A stretch of DNA of 64,000 bases from Acorus gramineus (taxonomy: Eukaryota > Streptophyta > Magnoliopsida > Acorales > Acoraceae), in contig CM060857.1 of the NCBI GenBank assembly GCA_030737835.1, positions 8,369,360 through 8,433,359 of the forward strand. Reading direction: 5' to 3'. The notes under the pieces are model-generated. The model was not told the DNA's origin and made no database searches. It saw only the letters and a program-made list of their open reading frames with translations. The translations under genes were made by a program, and so were the position numbers. This document shows positions 20,110 to 33,672 of this stretch, one piece after another. The stretch's first letter is position 1, and each line of letters starts with the position of its first letter.

Positions 20110-22593
20110 CCTATGTATTTTTTTCAAACCATTATCAACTATGAACAAGGAGATTGCTTACACAAACACATCATTCAACGATAATAAAACATGGTTATAA
20201 TGGTCATATATATTGACTTAAGTAAATAATAAGCAACTAAAAAAATAAAATTTCCAACAAATTGGAACGGGATATCCATGTCAACAATGAAACATATTCA
20301 AAGATTGGAGATTTATAAGTATATAATTAGGTGATCATTGTCAACTACAGTTGGCGTATTTTAATAAATATATATATTAATAAATATATATACTTGTTAT
20401 ACATCAACTATATACTGAGATTAATCTCATGTACTTTTCTATGCTCACCCCTCCCTTACACTGCATGCCTAGCTAGGCCCAAGAACATGTTTTTATACCA
20501 AACGTAGTGTTAATCAGAAAGCAATACAACTTCTCATCTAATTGTAGTCTAATTAAATTTAATATACATAAAGAACGCAGTTTAATCAAAGTATAGATAT
20601 GAGAGAGAGATCTGGTGGTCATGCATTGCGCATCATTTTCAAATGTATAACAATATACAATTGGTTTTGTTATTATATTATATGACAGTCAATGTTTCAT
20701 ACAATTATATAGGCTAAGCTAACTTGGTTTATAGTGCACGAAATACTACTAAAAACAAAGCTAACAAATGTATGACATGCTGATAAAAACAATCCCATAT
20801 ATTAAAAGATAAGAATACCAAAAAATAAACTGAATAATATCTCAATCTTAAGATGAACTTGAAAAAAATAATGTCAATATAAAGAGCCCAAAAGCCAAAT
20901 CAAACCATTAGCAGGAACAGGTGGTTTTGTCATAGTTCATGCTTATACAAAAATCATTTTTTCTTTCTTTGCTATTCACTCACTGATGACTAGAGGCATA
21001 TGAGGAGACTAGATTTCATATATAAACCTAATGTTTTTATCTATGATTTCTCGATACATCCCATTACAAACCAATGTTCTTTTATCCACAATGATAAAAC
21101 ATGGTTAGACAAGAACAAATGCTTTGAAAACCCTATTCTTTCACAACAACAACATTAATGATAGTCCCCATCTATAACCATACCAATTACAAAGAATTAT
21201 TTGACAACCCTGATTTCATTCACAACCCACATTTTCTCTCTTTTTATTTCACTCAACACACCTGAAAAACTGAATTTCTTTCTAATTTCTCACCATGCCA
21301 AGAGAGCATGCATCTTAGCTTTAAAGTGTGAAATAATCTTATCTTTATAGTGTGAAATAAACTGATCTATGTCATTATTAGATCTACAAATCAGCTTCTT
21401 CTTATTTTCCCAATTGTTCTCAAAGAACATTTGATACACAGTTACAATTTACAAAGCAACAATTTGTAATTATTGCTCACTCTAAGCGATGACTGAATTC
21501 ATTCAATATCCCAATTAACAACTGACATAAACATCAAGAAGCATCTTAGCTTCTTCATGTTCTCTAAATTATTCTACAAGAATGCAAACACATGTACATA
21601 ACGCCAACAAGTTACTACTGACTCAGAGTTCAACACTTCATACAATGGTCATCCATTCATTACATATAATATAAATATTTTGCTTCAAATCATGCAATAA
21701 TAAGACAGCTTTATATGATGATGGTCTTCACATCCAAACAAAGATTTCAACACATTCAAGGCTGTGAAAAGAGAGAGAAAGCACACAGTATGATGCAAAA
21801 AAAAAAAAAAACTCATGAAGATATATGTAGGGGATGACTCACGATACCTGAATTGTACATTTCTTTTAGACCTAGGTAATGGAACAAATGCTCTCAAACA
21901 CCCAACTTTCACTCAACAATTCAACAACATTTTTCCCATTAAACCAAACTCTGAAAACCCTAGTTTCTTTTCCTATGAACAATAACAAACTAACAATAAT
22001 GATAATCATCAATGGATCACCACACAAATCCTTTGAAAGGTATTGTAGTTAACATAAGTTGATATTTAGAGGGAGTGGATGAGCAAGAAGAAAAGATCAT
22101 ACGGCCATACCAAGAAGAGAAGACAAGGGAACCACATTGGCGGACAGGGATGACGAAAGAGGACAGGGACAACTACGGCAGCGGCACGGGACGACGGCGG
22201 CGGCGGTGGCATGGGGACGACGATGAATTTTCGACAGGGAGAAGCAATCGAGTATTTTATGAAGGAGAGAAGGGAAAAACACAATGAAGAGAGAGTCTGG
22301 GTGTAAATGAAATGGTGGTTGGTGGCTTTAGGTATTCAGTTTAGGCATATTCATAGGATAGCGTGTTTAGTGAAAAATTAAGTGATGGATGGTGAATAAA
22401 GTCGGTTGGTTGGGTGAGTTAAACGGTGTGTGTGGGGATAGGCGCCCCCTTATAAGTTTCCCCGGAAAAAAAAAAAAAAAAAAAGCAAAACCCTTTCGTC
22501 ATCGGGGGCTTTGTTTTGGCTGTCGCTCGTTTCCAATCGCCGCAGCAAAATCACACTGAAGAGGCGAACCCCTCGCGGACTCCTCTTCCTCTA
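20110..22593. other. AT-rich intergenic region between divergent PMD and HGH1 genes
   Basis: 2.5 kb with no gene I can support. A short purine-rich open stretch at 22075-22287 has no recognisable domain and reads like low-complexity (Arg/Glu/Gly) sequence. There is a 20-base A run near 22465-22485. The HGH1 promoter and 5' UTR must lie at the right end. If the PMD gene is transposon-borne, that transposon's terminus should also lie in here. Confidence 0.5.
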
Positions 22594-22650
22594 ATGGCTA
22601 CTGAGATCGAAGAGCTCCTAGGTTTCCTCTCCTCCCCTTCTCCCCAGGTT

Positions 22651-22698
<48 letters not shown>

Positions 22699-25600
22699 CT
22701 GTTCCAATGGATTTACAATGGACGGCCCCGATTTGCAGCTGAAGAAAACAGCGGTAGGCATCGTCAGAGACCTCACGGGCTCGGAAGACGGCCTCCTCTC
22801 CCTCTCCGTCCACTCCGACGTCGCTTTGCCCTCTCTTTCTCGCCTTCTCTCGCAACACAAGGTCCTCTCTCTCTTTTACCAATCATGAACTCTCTCAACT
22901 TCTTCAATAAAGGAAAGGCGCGATTTTTGCGATTTTTTTTTTGTTTCTTTGTACAGGAGGTCGCGGGACCGGCGGCGGAGGCGCTAATAAACTTGTCGCA
23001 GGATCCGAGGTTGTCGGAAAGGATGGTGGAGATTGGGTTGGTGGGGACGGTGATGGAGACGCTCTACAAGCATGAAGCGTCGGTCACGCGGTTGCTCGTG
23101 ATGCTCCTTGTGAACCTCACTCAGCTGGACTCGGGCGTCGCTTCCCTGCTTCAGGTGTTTTGTTTGCTTTTTTTTTGTCTGTCGTGATTGGTGACGATCG
23201 TTCATATGAGATAGATGATTTGGGAAGGTAAATGTTTGATTTTGATAGAAATATAAGCTTCTGTTACAAATTTGAAAATCACTAAAAAATATGAATCTGA
23301 AAATAATTATATATATATAATTCATCATATGCTGTGGTATCTTTTCATATTTTTCATACACAGGTTTATAGAAAATGGTGCATGTTTTATGTTAATGGAA
23401 TGGATACCCAAGTACTCTTATGTGTCAGGTTGATGTATCAAAAATCTGTGACTGCACTTTCAGGTTGGAGATGATAAAATGCAAGGCTTGTACATTTCAA
23501 AGATTGTGAGATCATTCTGTAGAACTTCTACTGAAACAAATGGTTAGGTTTTTACTTGAAGTAATGTTTATTCTTTGCTTTATACACCTTTTTAATATAA
23601 TCAACTTCAGATTTATTTGTGTATATTAAGTTACTGACATTACTTGAAACATGCTACGTATCAGAGGATCCCTTTGAACATGTTGGTTCCATACTTGTAA
23701 ACATTTCAAAAATGGAAGCTGGGAGGAATATTCTCTTGGATCCAAAATGCAGTCTTTTGAAGCAAATCATCCCACAATTTGATTCAACAAGTCTGTTGCG
23801 GAAGAAGGGGGTATGGATGTGAGGTTGTTATATTGATTATTTTAGTTAAAAATTTATGTCAAATTTCATGTTATAATCATTGATGTAATTCTTTACAAGT
23901 TATTGAAATGGTTGGTACCACATTTCCATGAATATTTTCTTTTTTTATTGGATACCTATTACCTAGTTCATGAATCAACATCAACAAAGCTCATATGATG
24001 GTCAAGGCCTACAGGGTCAGCTGTTATTTTAACAAACTTACATGGTAGATTGCAAGTTCTTTTGATTTTCTTGTAATGGATCCATTTTAAAGGGACTAAA
24101 TTCATGAGTATCAAGTGCTTGAATTCACATTTATTGAGGAAATATATAAATAAAAGAGCAGCTATGTTTACTAATTCTTGCTTCCTCTAGTCTTGATTTT
24201 TCATCACACCAGAGAACAAGTGTTTAGTCTACATTTTATTTGACACAAGTGTTTAGTCTCCATTTTATTTTGGACATCTGTAATCATAAATTGCAACTTT
24301 ATTCCCTTTTTTTTCTTCAGTATTTCTCCACAATGTGTGATACATATTATTAAATTTTCAACAGGTATCTGGAACAATTCGCAATTGTTGTTTTGATGCG
24401 GATAATCAGTTACCGAATTTGCTACTAATATCGGAATTTCTTTGGCCTGCTCTGCTTCTGCCTGTTGCTGGCAAGAAGGTAAATATAATCTGTTGTTGGA
24501 CCTTGGATATATCTAATTCTTTTGGATGCACTGAGATCTTGAAATTTCTTTTTTCTTTTCTCCAACATGGCACATTCCAGTGTATGATTTGCAAATTTTT
24601 ATTTGATCCGTTAGAAAAGGAACATTGCATAATTTGATTTTGAATGTGTTTCTCAATTTAAATTAACTAAGAATATATGCCATTTGTCAATTATTATGCT
24701 GCTTATCAGCAGAAACACAATTCCTAACATAGAAGTTATTGTCAAACTTACCCATCATTATGTACTTCTATGCTATGTAAATTATGTGTATGTATTTGTG
24801 CCTTGCATAGAATGGGATATCTTTAATTCTGTAAAATATATTGATGGGACTCTTCCGAGGCATTCATGTGAATTTTTTTTATGTCATACAATTGTTCCGC
24901 ATATGTCTACTAGTCAATAACAGGCTATATAGGTGATATTTACCAATTATTGTTCTCCTATTCGTGCTTGTTTCAAATTCCTATGTATGAAGGGGTGTCA
25001 AGCATGACATAACATGGATTGTTTGGCATATTGCAGTTTATTTTCAATCAGGTTGTTCATCTGAATAAATGTGTTTTATGTTTCTATTTTGGATTCAGGC
25101 ATGGTTATTAGCATCTTAGTAACATAGAAACTCAACGTGGTAATAAGCATGTTTAATTTCTTGGCATTATTTACACTATCCACTCACACTTATCTTTCTT
25201 TTATTCTTTCAACATTCTTTATCTGATGGGTCAGGAAACAATGCAACACTGCTAATATCAGATTCTTCTCACTTATAATCTATGATGCTCATTTACTTCA
25301 AATCCATGTCTATTTTCTAGCCTTGGCATACAAGATAGAAGTATATATTGGTTTGTCACTATATATCTTTCTTTCATCTTTCTGTTCAAAATTTTCTTCT
25401 TTAAAATGTTGTAACTAGGAAAAGAATTGAACCGTGATGGTTTTTCTTGATGGGCAATTTTCTCAGGTTTATAGTGAACAAGACCTATCAAAAATGCCAC
25501 TTGAGCTTGGGAATGCCCTTTCACATGAACGAGAACCTGTTGATGACCCTGAGCTTCGTAAACAGGCATTGGAATCTATCTACATGATTATTTTGCAGGT

Positions 25601-28600
25601 TGAACAATTATTCTTCAGTGAATCTTCGTTAATGTTTTATTTTTACAATCAAAGCATGCATCTTTAATTTTTACAATACAACCTTTTTTCTATGATTGAA
25701 CTTGCATCACTTGATTAAGTTGCTGGGAATTGCTCGTTTGTTACAGAGAACTTTTCATGTAAAAAATGTGATTAGAACTTGCTTGCTGCATTTACAAAAA
25801 GTATGAAAAATTACATGATATGGAAGGGGAGTAAGCATAATATGATCTCTTAGAGGAAATTGCATTAATAATATAATGGGGGCTACCTTGCATAACTTCA
25901 TGACGACGTATAGGCAGTCATTTTAGACAGCTATGTCAAAATCACATGTAACATGGAGTGAGTGAAAGTGGTGATCCTTCTTGAAGGCCTTTGCTTCTTT
26001 TCATCCATAATTGCGTTGAGGAAGTAGATAATTAAGGAGAATTTGCATTCTGTTCCTATGAGATGAATGAATTATTTTTGTTTTTGGAAAAAGGTTTATT
26101 GTGGTTTATGAATGCAAAAGTTAGCTATGTTTCTTAATACTGCTCTATGTCATGTTACTCCTGAAACTAATGACTTTGTTTTAGCAAGGATAGGGTTGAA
26201 TACTCCCATGAGGATTGTTTTTTTTCCCCCTGAAAGGAGGATAGGAGCATTCATATTAGGATAAAATTCCCTCGATCAAAATAAAGGAGACTAGGGATCT
26301 CCAAAAAGAACAGGGTAAGAAACCCATTTAAGAGAATGAAAGAGCCTCATGTAATAGGAGACCTAACACCCCGAAACTGATTACAATGATTAAACTTGTG
26401 GCCCAATCCATTTTCTTTCCATTATTCTAGAAGTTGAACTACTCCAGGGAGAATGGAAACACGAGCTTGAAGAGTTGCTGTAATAGCCAACCACATGTTC
26501 TCTACATAAGGCTTACTCCTTTGAAATATGAGTTCGTTTCAGGTGTTTCTATCCAAAAAAACTGCTTGATGGATAAATCATTTGGACTTTGCAACGTTGT
26601 TATGACCACCTTTAGACTTCTTGTTCTGGAACCACAGCCACATCTCCTCAAACTTGTGAAGGTGCACATTCAGTCTAAAGGCCAACCCCACCCTTGTCCA
26701 AATGAGAGAGCCATATGAATAGTAAAGAATAAATGATCCCTTGATTCTTCATCTTCATTATCACCAAGGTCACACTGCACGTTCCCATTGTTTGCCTTTG
26801 CTTGATACACCTTTCCGAGGACTTTATCAAGGCTCACAGAAAGCATCAAATCTTTGCAGGAGTTTTAGAATACCAAATTTGATGATTGAAACAGATGAAG
26901 GGGCCTTTTGTAGATGATCTAATGGTAAATTCTTTGGAAAGGCCAATGTCCACCTTACCGAGTCTTCTTTTTCTAAGTCCAAATAGAACTCTTGGAGAGG
27001 CGGAAGAAGAGATGTGCGCTCCTCAATCTCCCTCATTAAATCTCGTGGGAAGCGAGGACATCGCTCGATGTCATTGTTAGAGCATCTCCAGCACTTGTGC
27101 AAATATTTACTCAAATTTCACTAAAAATTGAGTAAAAGTTTTATTTAATATGGTGTTCTCTGATCATGGTTTTGAGTTTTACTCAATTACTTTTTAAAAA
27201 TTCCTATCCCAATTATTTCCTATGAACCTTTCCCTTCCACATCCCTCCCTCCCAACTTGGAGAATATTCAAAGAATGCATAATTATTCATTGTTTAAAAC
27301 TCAAAACCATGAATATCATATAAACTTGGAGAATCTTGAAAGAATGCTCATTCACTGTTTAAAGAAAAATTATAGAAATAAAAGATAAAAAATAGAGGAT
27401 GAGAATGTGAAGAAAGAAGAAGAAAAAATGAAGTTAAATAGAAGTTAGGGGGAGTGAGAGAATTATACTATTAGAGACCCACAATGTATCGTTGGAGGCT
27501 CAAAAAGGGGTCGTGGTTATTTGAGTAAAGAAAATTGTCTCCCTTCATTTGGTGATTTTTTATTTTAGTTTTCTTTGTTTGATATGACTTTGGGTCAGCG
27601 GTTGGAGAAGATTTTGTGAGATTTTTACTCAAATTTAAAATTTTCTAGAGGTTTGGGTCCAAGGCTATAGATACTCTTACAGCAAGAAAAGGCATCACAT
27701 ATTAGGTCCTCTTTGTTCGCCCCCACCGTAAAGAGGTGGGGAAAGAGGGTCGTTGGAGGGGTCCCATCTAGTCACTTATCCTTCCAAAAAAGAGTGGCTA
27801 CCTCATTGCCAACCTTGAATTAGAGGAATGCAAGGTTTGCCAACACCTTATGAGCCATCTCTAGGACATTTGTCTACACCCTTGAAAGGTGAGTTCTAGA
27901 AAGAGGCACCAACTTCGTCTAGTGCATCCCATAGTATTTCTCCTGGACGACTCTCTTTCACATGGTTGGTGGGTCCACTCTGCATCTCCAAAGCTATTTG
28001 TCCAATAACGCCCAATATATGTTTTGGAGGTTGAGCACGCCCAAACTGCCATTCTCTTTATGACAACATATAATATCCCCAATTCAGATATTGTTTTTTG
28101 TTTGTTTGTTTGTGGGATGGGGGGAACTGGTAGGCATTTTACCGCCATTGTGTGCATAAGAAAACTGGTTTTAGTTCAAAAGCCGGTTCTAGTTCCTTTT
28201 TTGTTGACTCTGTTATGTGTTGGACAATGGAATATCAGAATATTACCGCATTTCTAATAATATGCAAGTAATATTTGTTGCCAGGAGGCAGCATTTGTCA
28301 AATTTGATTGGGGCACACCTCAAATTCGAAATAAATTATTTTCATGATTGTTGTACTCGTTCATTTCCAATATTCCATGAATGCATTTACTTTTAGATAT
28401 TTCCTAGTGCTTGTACATCAGATATTATGTCTCAGATGCTCTTCCACAATTTGTTGAACTCTTTGCTTGTTTTTTGTGTCCAGACCCACGTGTATTATGT
28501 ATGATTGTCTAGCATTCCCACCTGTAGCTTCTTCTCACCATTGTATTGCATTTTGATGTGTGCTTTTTTCAGTCTGCAGTGAGATTTAGTTGTCTTTTAC

Positions 28601-29071
28601 TATTTGCATGTGTGATTTTTTGGTTGTGTTTGCATGCCTGATTGGCATTTTTTTTTGTAGTTCTGAGAAAATGTATATGTAATTTGACTTATATGTTATT
28701 TGGCAATTAGAATTGTCTGTTTTTATGAGAAATATCTTTTGTTTCTTCTGCTCAGGAAGCTGGGCGGAGAGCTCTATGGTCTGTTAATGGTCCACGGATA
28801 TTGGAAGTTGGCTACGAAGATGAGGAAGACCCAAAGGTTATGGAAGCATACGAACAAATCGGCTCATTGGTAACAATGCTCTTTACATTTTCTCAATATG
28901 CTCTCCTTGTTCATGCTTCATGATTTTTTATCTGTTGTGGAGCCACAGAATCACTGTCACATGGCATTCCTTCTACATTGATAAATACTTGTTTTCTGAT
29001 TATTGTTTTGTTTTTTCCAGCTGGTGAGTAGCGGTCAGGATAATGAAAAATCACCTCAGACATCATCTTGA
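22594..29071 (+). CDS. HGH1: HGH1 homologue (armadillo-like chaperone for translation factor eEF2), nine exons
   Basis: Exons: 22594-22647, 22739-22861, 22957-23154, 23464-23542, 23665-23810, 24365-24478, 25467-25598, 28756-28869, 29021-29071. Together they give 1,011 nt (336 aa). The start MATEIEELLGFLSSPSPQ, then ALINLSQDPRLSERMVEIGL, TRLLVMLLVNLTQLDSGVAS, GTIRNCC, ISEFLWPALLLPVAGKK, PLELGNALSHEREPV and RRALWSVNGPRILEVGYEDE are all typical of plant HGH1. Every junction is GT-AG and phases agree, so the gene looks intact. In yeast Hgh1 is a cytosolic helper for folding of eEF2; the plant role is inferred from that. Intron 7 (25599-28755) is long because it holds a LINE fragment with a MITE. 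The gene converges on the dioxygenase gene 496 bp away. Confidence 0.93.
22654..22696 (+). repeat. (CT)n microsatellite in HGH1 intron 1
   Basis: About 21 CT units begin six bases after the intron 1 donor GT (22648) and fill half of this 91-bp intron. Confidence 0.9.
26216..28056 (-). mobile_element. 5'-truncated LINE (L1-type) remnant in HGH1 intron 7
   Basis: Read on the minus strand from about 28056: ENGSLGVLNLQNIYWALLDK, then fragments of an ORF2 C-terminus. After the MITE gap comes CNNDIERCPRFPRDL. A zf-RVT-like block with SRDHLFF is followed in a shifted frame by FEEMWLWFQNKKSKGG (near 26640). The end of the element shows as a short T run on the plus strand at about 26216-26226, the complement of a poly(A) tail. 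Several stops and shifts show that it is dead. A MITE interrupts it at 27080-27676. Confidence 0.75.
27080..27676. mobile_element. Tourist-like MITE nested in the LINE
   Basis: 597 bp. The left end GAGCATCTCCAGCACTTG and the reverse complement of the right end GAGTATCTATAGCCTTGG form an imperfect terminal inverted repeat. TTA flanks both sides (27077-27079, 27677-27679), the target duplication of PIF/Harbinger-class elements. The LINE reading resumes across it (...CC | NNDIER...), which supports these exact edges. Confidence 0.8.
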
Positions 29072-29566
29072 GAAGACAATATTATCTTATGAATGTTTCT
29101 GTTTCAACCATGACTCTTTGGAAAAAAATTGTTTATATGTAGAACCGTATAAGAGGGAGAAAGCATAGCGAATGCTAGTATTCAACCATCACATTGCGTT
29201 TCTTCTACGTTGAATAATCCAAAGTCTGTTTAAGTATACCTTCCTTGTATAATTTATGCATTTTAGGATTTAAGATTGATGATACTGCCCCCCCCCCCCC
29301 CCCTCCCTTTTTTTTTTTTCTTTTTTTTGGCTATCATTCAATCCTGAGATTGTCAAAATGCAACATGAAAACAGCTTTGCATGACAGAGTGATCATGAAG
29401 CCTTAATTACATGACAAGATCATAATATCATATCAATTAAGACTACATTTCAAGCACCTGAAAACAGAAATACTGACAGAAACCAACAATGGAGCACTCT
29501 TTATTTAACCAGACATGTTCAATTCATATGCACAAAGTCAAAATTAAGGACTCTATAGCTGGGAAA
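29072..29566. other. Intergenic gap between convergent HGH1 and dioxygenase genes
   Basis: The gap holds both 3' UTRs. A 16-base C run at 29288-29303 is followed by CCC and long T runs to about 29328. No gene is seen. Confidence 0.6.
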
Positions 29567-32500
29567 TTACACTGCATAGTAAGAGATATCAATGGCATCT
29601 TCAGGTCTAGATGGAGGGTGTGTTTTGTTCCTCATCCTCAGCTGGAGATACTCCTTGTACAAAAACCTCCTGTACTTGGGTGCCTCCCCTGCGTCCTCAG
29701 TGAACTGTGGCAAAGGTTCGAGCCACTTCTCTGGGTCGACGTTGGAGAAGAAGGCGAATGAGTACCTTTCCTTCCCTTCTTTCCTGATCACCCTGTGTGT
29801 CGCGCTCTTGAACTTCCCATTGCTCAAAACCTTTGAAAATGTTTTAAGCATCAGAACTATTAGACCCTTATGTTGGTAATTGCTATAATCATCGCCACCA
29901 TGTAAAGCTGAAATGATATAAACCAACAATGGAAGTTCAAAAATATCCTTTTGGAATCTGATCTGACATTGGTATCATGCGCACCTGAATGATGTCGCCC
30001 ATGTTGACGACGATGGCGCCTTTGTCGGGCACGACGGGGATCCATTCATTGTCCTTGAGCACCTCGAGGCCTCCGACATCGTCCTGGAAGATGAACGTGA
30101 AGAAATTGCCGTCTTTGTGTTGGCTTATGCCGTTGTTCTCCGAGACCGTCGCCGGGAAATAATGCAGTGCCGTCATGAAGTCGCAGCCGCGGTCCTTGTT
30201 GAATTCATGGAGGGCGTCGCATGGGAGGCCCATGGACTTGTTAAGTATACCTTCCACTACTGATGCTGTCTTTGATAGCGTGTGAAACAGCTCTTCCATT
30301 ACTTCCCTGCCATTCAATATATATTGTGTGAAGATTATGTATTTTATGCCTCCAAAAGAGAACTTTCGTTAGGGCAGTTGATGTACATGTGACTTTCCAA
30401 GTTTCAGATAATGCAAGAATTATCATAGCATAAATATCATCCAATGTTACTGGGAAAGAGAAGATACACTGACGACTGACTTTCACACCGTTGAAGAGCT
30501 CTGGGCAGCAGGAAAGGCAATGAAGACCTCGACTGCATGCAACCTCAATGCAGCGATCTTGCAATCCATCGTCCCAGCGGGAGCGTGGACAATATGGAAA
30601 ACATGGAACGTAGAGGTCTTTAGAGGGGTGTGGGTGTATCAAGAAAACATATGGGAATAAGGGTGCGTGTAGGATTAGGGACGATACATCACGAAGGTGG
30701 AGGTCGTTGGCTTCCGAGACCCCCTTGGTGGTTAGTAACCTCTTCTAACCAAAGGGGGAGATCGGCGGTGGCGACCGGCCCCTTGGGTGTCTCGCGCTCT
30801 TTCGTTTTGAACTTTTTTTTTTTTTTTTAACTTCTATTCTCCTCCCATTCAGAGTTTGTAATTCGAATTCATTTATGAAATCGGATAGTAAGCATTTACC
30901 TTTATTAAAAAAAAGAAAAAGAGAAGATACATTGTCTTTTCTAATTATACAGTCTTGAATCCATTAACAGATTTTTTTTTTCAAGGGAACATGTTAGATT
31001 GGATAATTTAGTTGTTTAATGCGTTTGTGACAGTCAGATCTTATCATTTCAGATAACATATTAACAGTCATTATGTCTGATTAATATTTAAAGAAAGAAT
31101 TTAATTATAAAATATATTTATCACAGTAACTATTAATATGTTATCCTGAAAAGACAGAATTACAAAATTTTCTAAAAAATTAGTAAGAACTAACTAACAT
31201 GATGTGGAATAAGAAAATTTACCTATAAATAATAAAAGCAAGTAAATAAGGTTCTAAATGATGAAATTTATTAAAAAAAATTATTTAAAATGACATATCA
31301 TTCTATCACTTTTTAATAAAAATGTTATCACTTTTATGATCAGTCTACATCAACTTGAAGTACAAAATTAATCAAGTTTTTAAAAATCAATTATAAAATG
31401 ATATATCATTCTATCATTTTTTTGATAAAAATGTTATCACTTTTGTGATTAATCTACATCAATTTGAATTTTGAAGTACAAACTTAATCAAGTTTTTACA
31501 AATTTGATCATTCGCTAGATAAAAAAATTGCGGATGTTTGGAGGTTAAACCTTCTTTGGATCCTTCTGATATATTTCAAAATTCCTCGCCCCACTGTTAT
31601 GGAGGATTAAGAGCCGATGTGGGGTGGGATCTATGGAATAATGGAAGTCCACCCCTGTCATGCTGGTATGTTTGATGTGTTTGGTCTCTAATTCCTCTTA
31701 CCTCCAATTCGTTATAATCACACTTTAATTAATGACAATGATGGTGGTAACAGTTTACATTTTCTTAAAATAAATAAAAAAAAAAATTTCGAGCTTCACT
31801 GTTGGTATTGTAACCTTGGCTCCCTGCATTGGTTATTGAACTTGACTATTATACATGATCAGGATGATTAAGTATTCACTTCTAAATCTGATTTAATATC
31901 ACGTTAAAGTGCTAACTATTTTATACACGATTTCACTATTGACAATACAGATTAACAATATAAACCTTCATTTATTTGTATTTGGACAAGGCTTCGAACA
32001 GCTGGGACCATCTTATTCAATTTTAAGGGGTAAAATATTGTATATATTAATGTACATGATAATTTATTAAATTGATTATTTTGCAGTACGTGATGCAAGG
32101 TGGTGTGACAGCCGTACGTGTTTATTATAACAATAATTCAAGTGCGAGTTAGTGATTGTTTGGACAGCTTCCTGTGGATGTCGAGCTTCACGGGTCTTGT
32201 TCCGAGAGAAAATGGGTTTATTTTAATAGTACAATTTAATAAAAGTTTTAAGAGTCTGATCAGTTCTCACAATGAGTGGCTCCAACTTGATTTCGAAGTT
32301 AATCATATGATATTAAATACATATGATATTAAGTATACTCTAACAAATCATATTACTACCCGACCAAAGTTAAAATAATCCAAAGAAGAAGAGTATATAA
32401 GATAGGGTGAGACATTGTTTATTAATTAGGAATCGTTTGAAAACACATTTGAAAAATAAAATTTTGAATAAATTAAGTGGCTTAAATAGATTTTGATTTA

Positions 32501-33672
32501 TGAAAAGTACATTTTCTGCGTTTTTTAAAAACAATATTTTTGTACTAAAATCTCTAAGTAACTTTTTAATTAAGTATATTTCCTAAAACCCGTTTAATAA
32601 TATGCTTGAGTTTTGGGTTTAATTAAAAAATAGAATCATCCCTCAATTGTGTTACCAATCAGGCTTTTAATTTCGTATGGCTTCTATATAAGAACAAAGA
32701 CATGGCTTCTATATAAGTCACGCGTAATATCATCTTCGTTTGTTTGGTGCAAATAAGACAGTGAATAAGGGAAGGATAAACTTGTTTTCAAAAAAAGCAC
32801 ATATTTGTTTAATATATATAGATAAATTATAACAGTTATTATATCTTGATGAGTTTCGATAGTGGAAAAAACTGATATAGTTTATTCTTCGCTATTAACC
32901 AAAGTTATTACACAATTTTTTTTTCTTTGTATTATTATATTCTTATTATGATAAAACAAACACAAAAGAAAAAAAAAACTATAAAAATACCAGAAACAAT
33001 AGCTGCCAGACAAACAAAAAATCATCTATTTTTTTAATCCTTGTGTAATAATTATTTTACATTTGAATAAATTATCCTAACTTAATTTAGATATAAAAAA
33101 ATCAATTAATTTTGTAGTTCTTCATATTTTTTTAAAAAAATTGGACAAAAAAAAAATAGAAATAAGTGTTATTCCAATATTTAAGTGTAACAAAATATCA
33201 CAATTTTCATATTCAAATTAGAATAATTGTCTATATTTTATCTCAATATTTTTTTTATAAAAAATATAAAAAAAGTTGTTCTCCCACGCTTATCCCTTAT
33301 CCCATACCTGAACTGTGGTGGGTTTGAAGGGTAGACGTTGAAGCCAGACTCAGGGGAGAACATCAGCAGGTACTCGTTCTTGTCCGCCGACTGCACGGGC
33401 TGCCGAGCGTACCCGGCCGGGAGAGGCGATCGGGACCCCTCGACGGGCTTCGACAAGAGCTTGTCTTCGTAGGAGCGGGCGAAGAAGGCCGTGGAGAGCT
33501 GGAGAGCCCGTCTGGTGAGGTGGGGGGGCACGCCGTGGTCCACTATCTGGAAGAACCCGTACGCCTCGCACGCGCACCTTATTGTCTCCGTCACCCTCTC
33601 TTTGGAGGCCTCCTCGTCATCGTCGATGAAGAAGTGGGAGAGGCTCACGGTGGGGATTGTTTCGTGGATCAT
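29567..33672 (-). CDS. 2-oxoglutarate/Fe(II)-dependent dioxygenase, three exons
   Basis: Exons 33672-33308, 30306-29985 and 29830-29567 give 951 nt (316 aa), all GT-AG, with phases agreeing. The N-terminus (IPTVSLSHFF, CEAYGFFQIVDHGVP) is the DIOX_N domain. The catalytic 2OG-Fe(II) domain has the iron ligands H185 and D187 (SQHKDGNFFTF) and H241 (KSATHRVIR), and the 2-oxoglutarate-binding R251-x-S253 (RYSFAFF). All key residues are present, so the enzyme is probably active and cytosolic (no signal peptide). This plant superfamily oxidises many substrates (flavonoids, hormones, alkaloids). The sequence alone does not tell me which, so no symbol is given. Intron 1 is 3.0 kb, AT-rich and contains a tandem duplication. 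Length is in the usual 300-370 aa range. Confidence 0.9.
31260..31500. repeat. ~110-bp tandem duplication in dioxygenase intron 1
   Basis: ATATCATTCTATCA, ATAAAAATGTTATCACTTTT, TCTACATCAA and AATCAAGTTTTTA occur in the same order twice, starting near 31294 and 31402. The copies have diverged. Confidence 0.75.

Noticed and set aside
22075..22287. Short purine-rich open frames on both strands
   Set aside because: Overlapping on opposite strands, low complexity, no start context or domain, and close to the HGH1 promoter.
30640..30830. GC-richer island with T run in dioxygenase intron 1, possibly a retroelement
   Set aside because: No recognisable coding remnant, terminal repeats or duplications.
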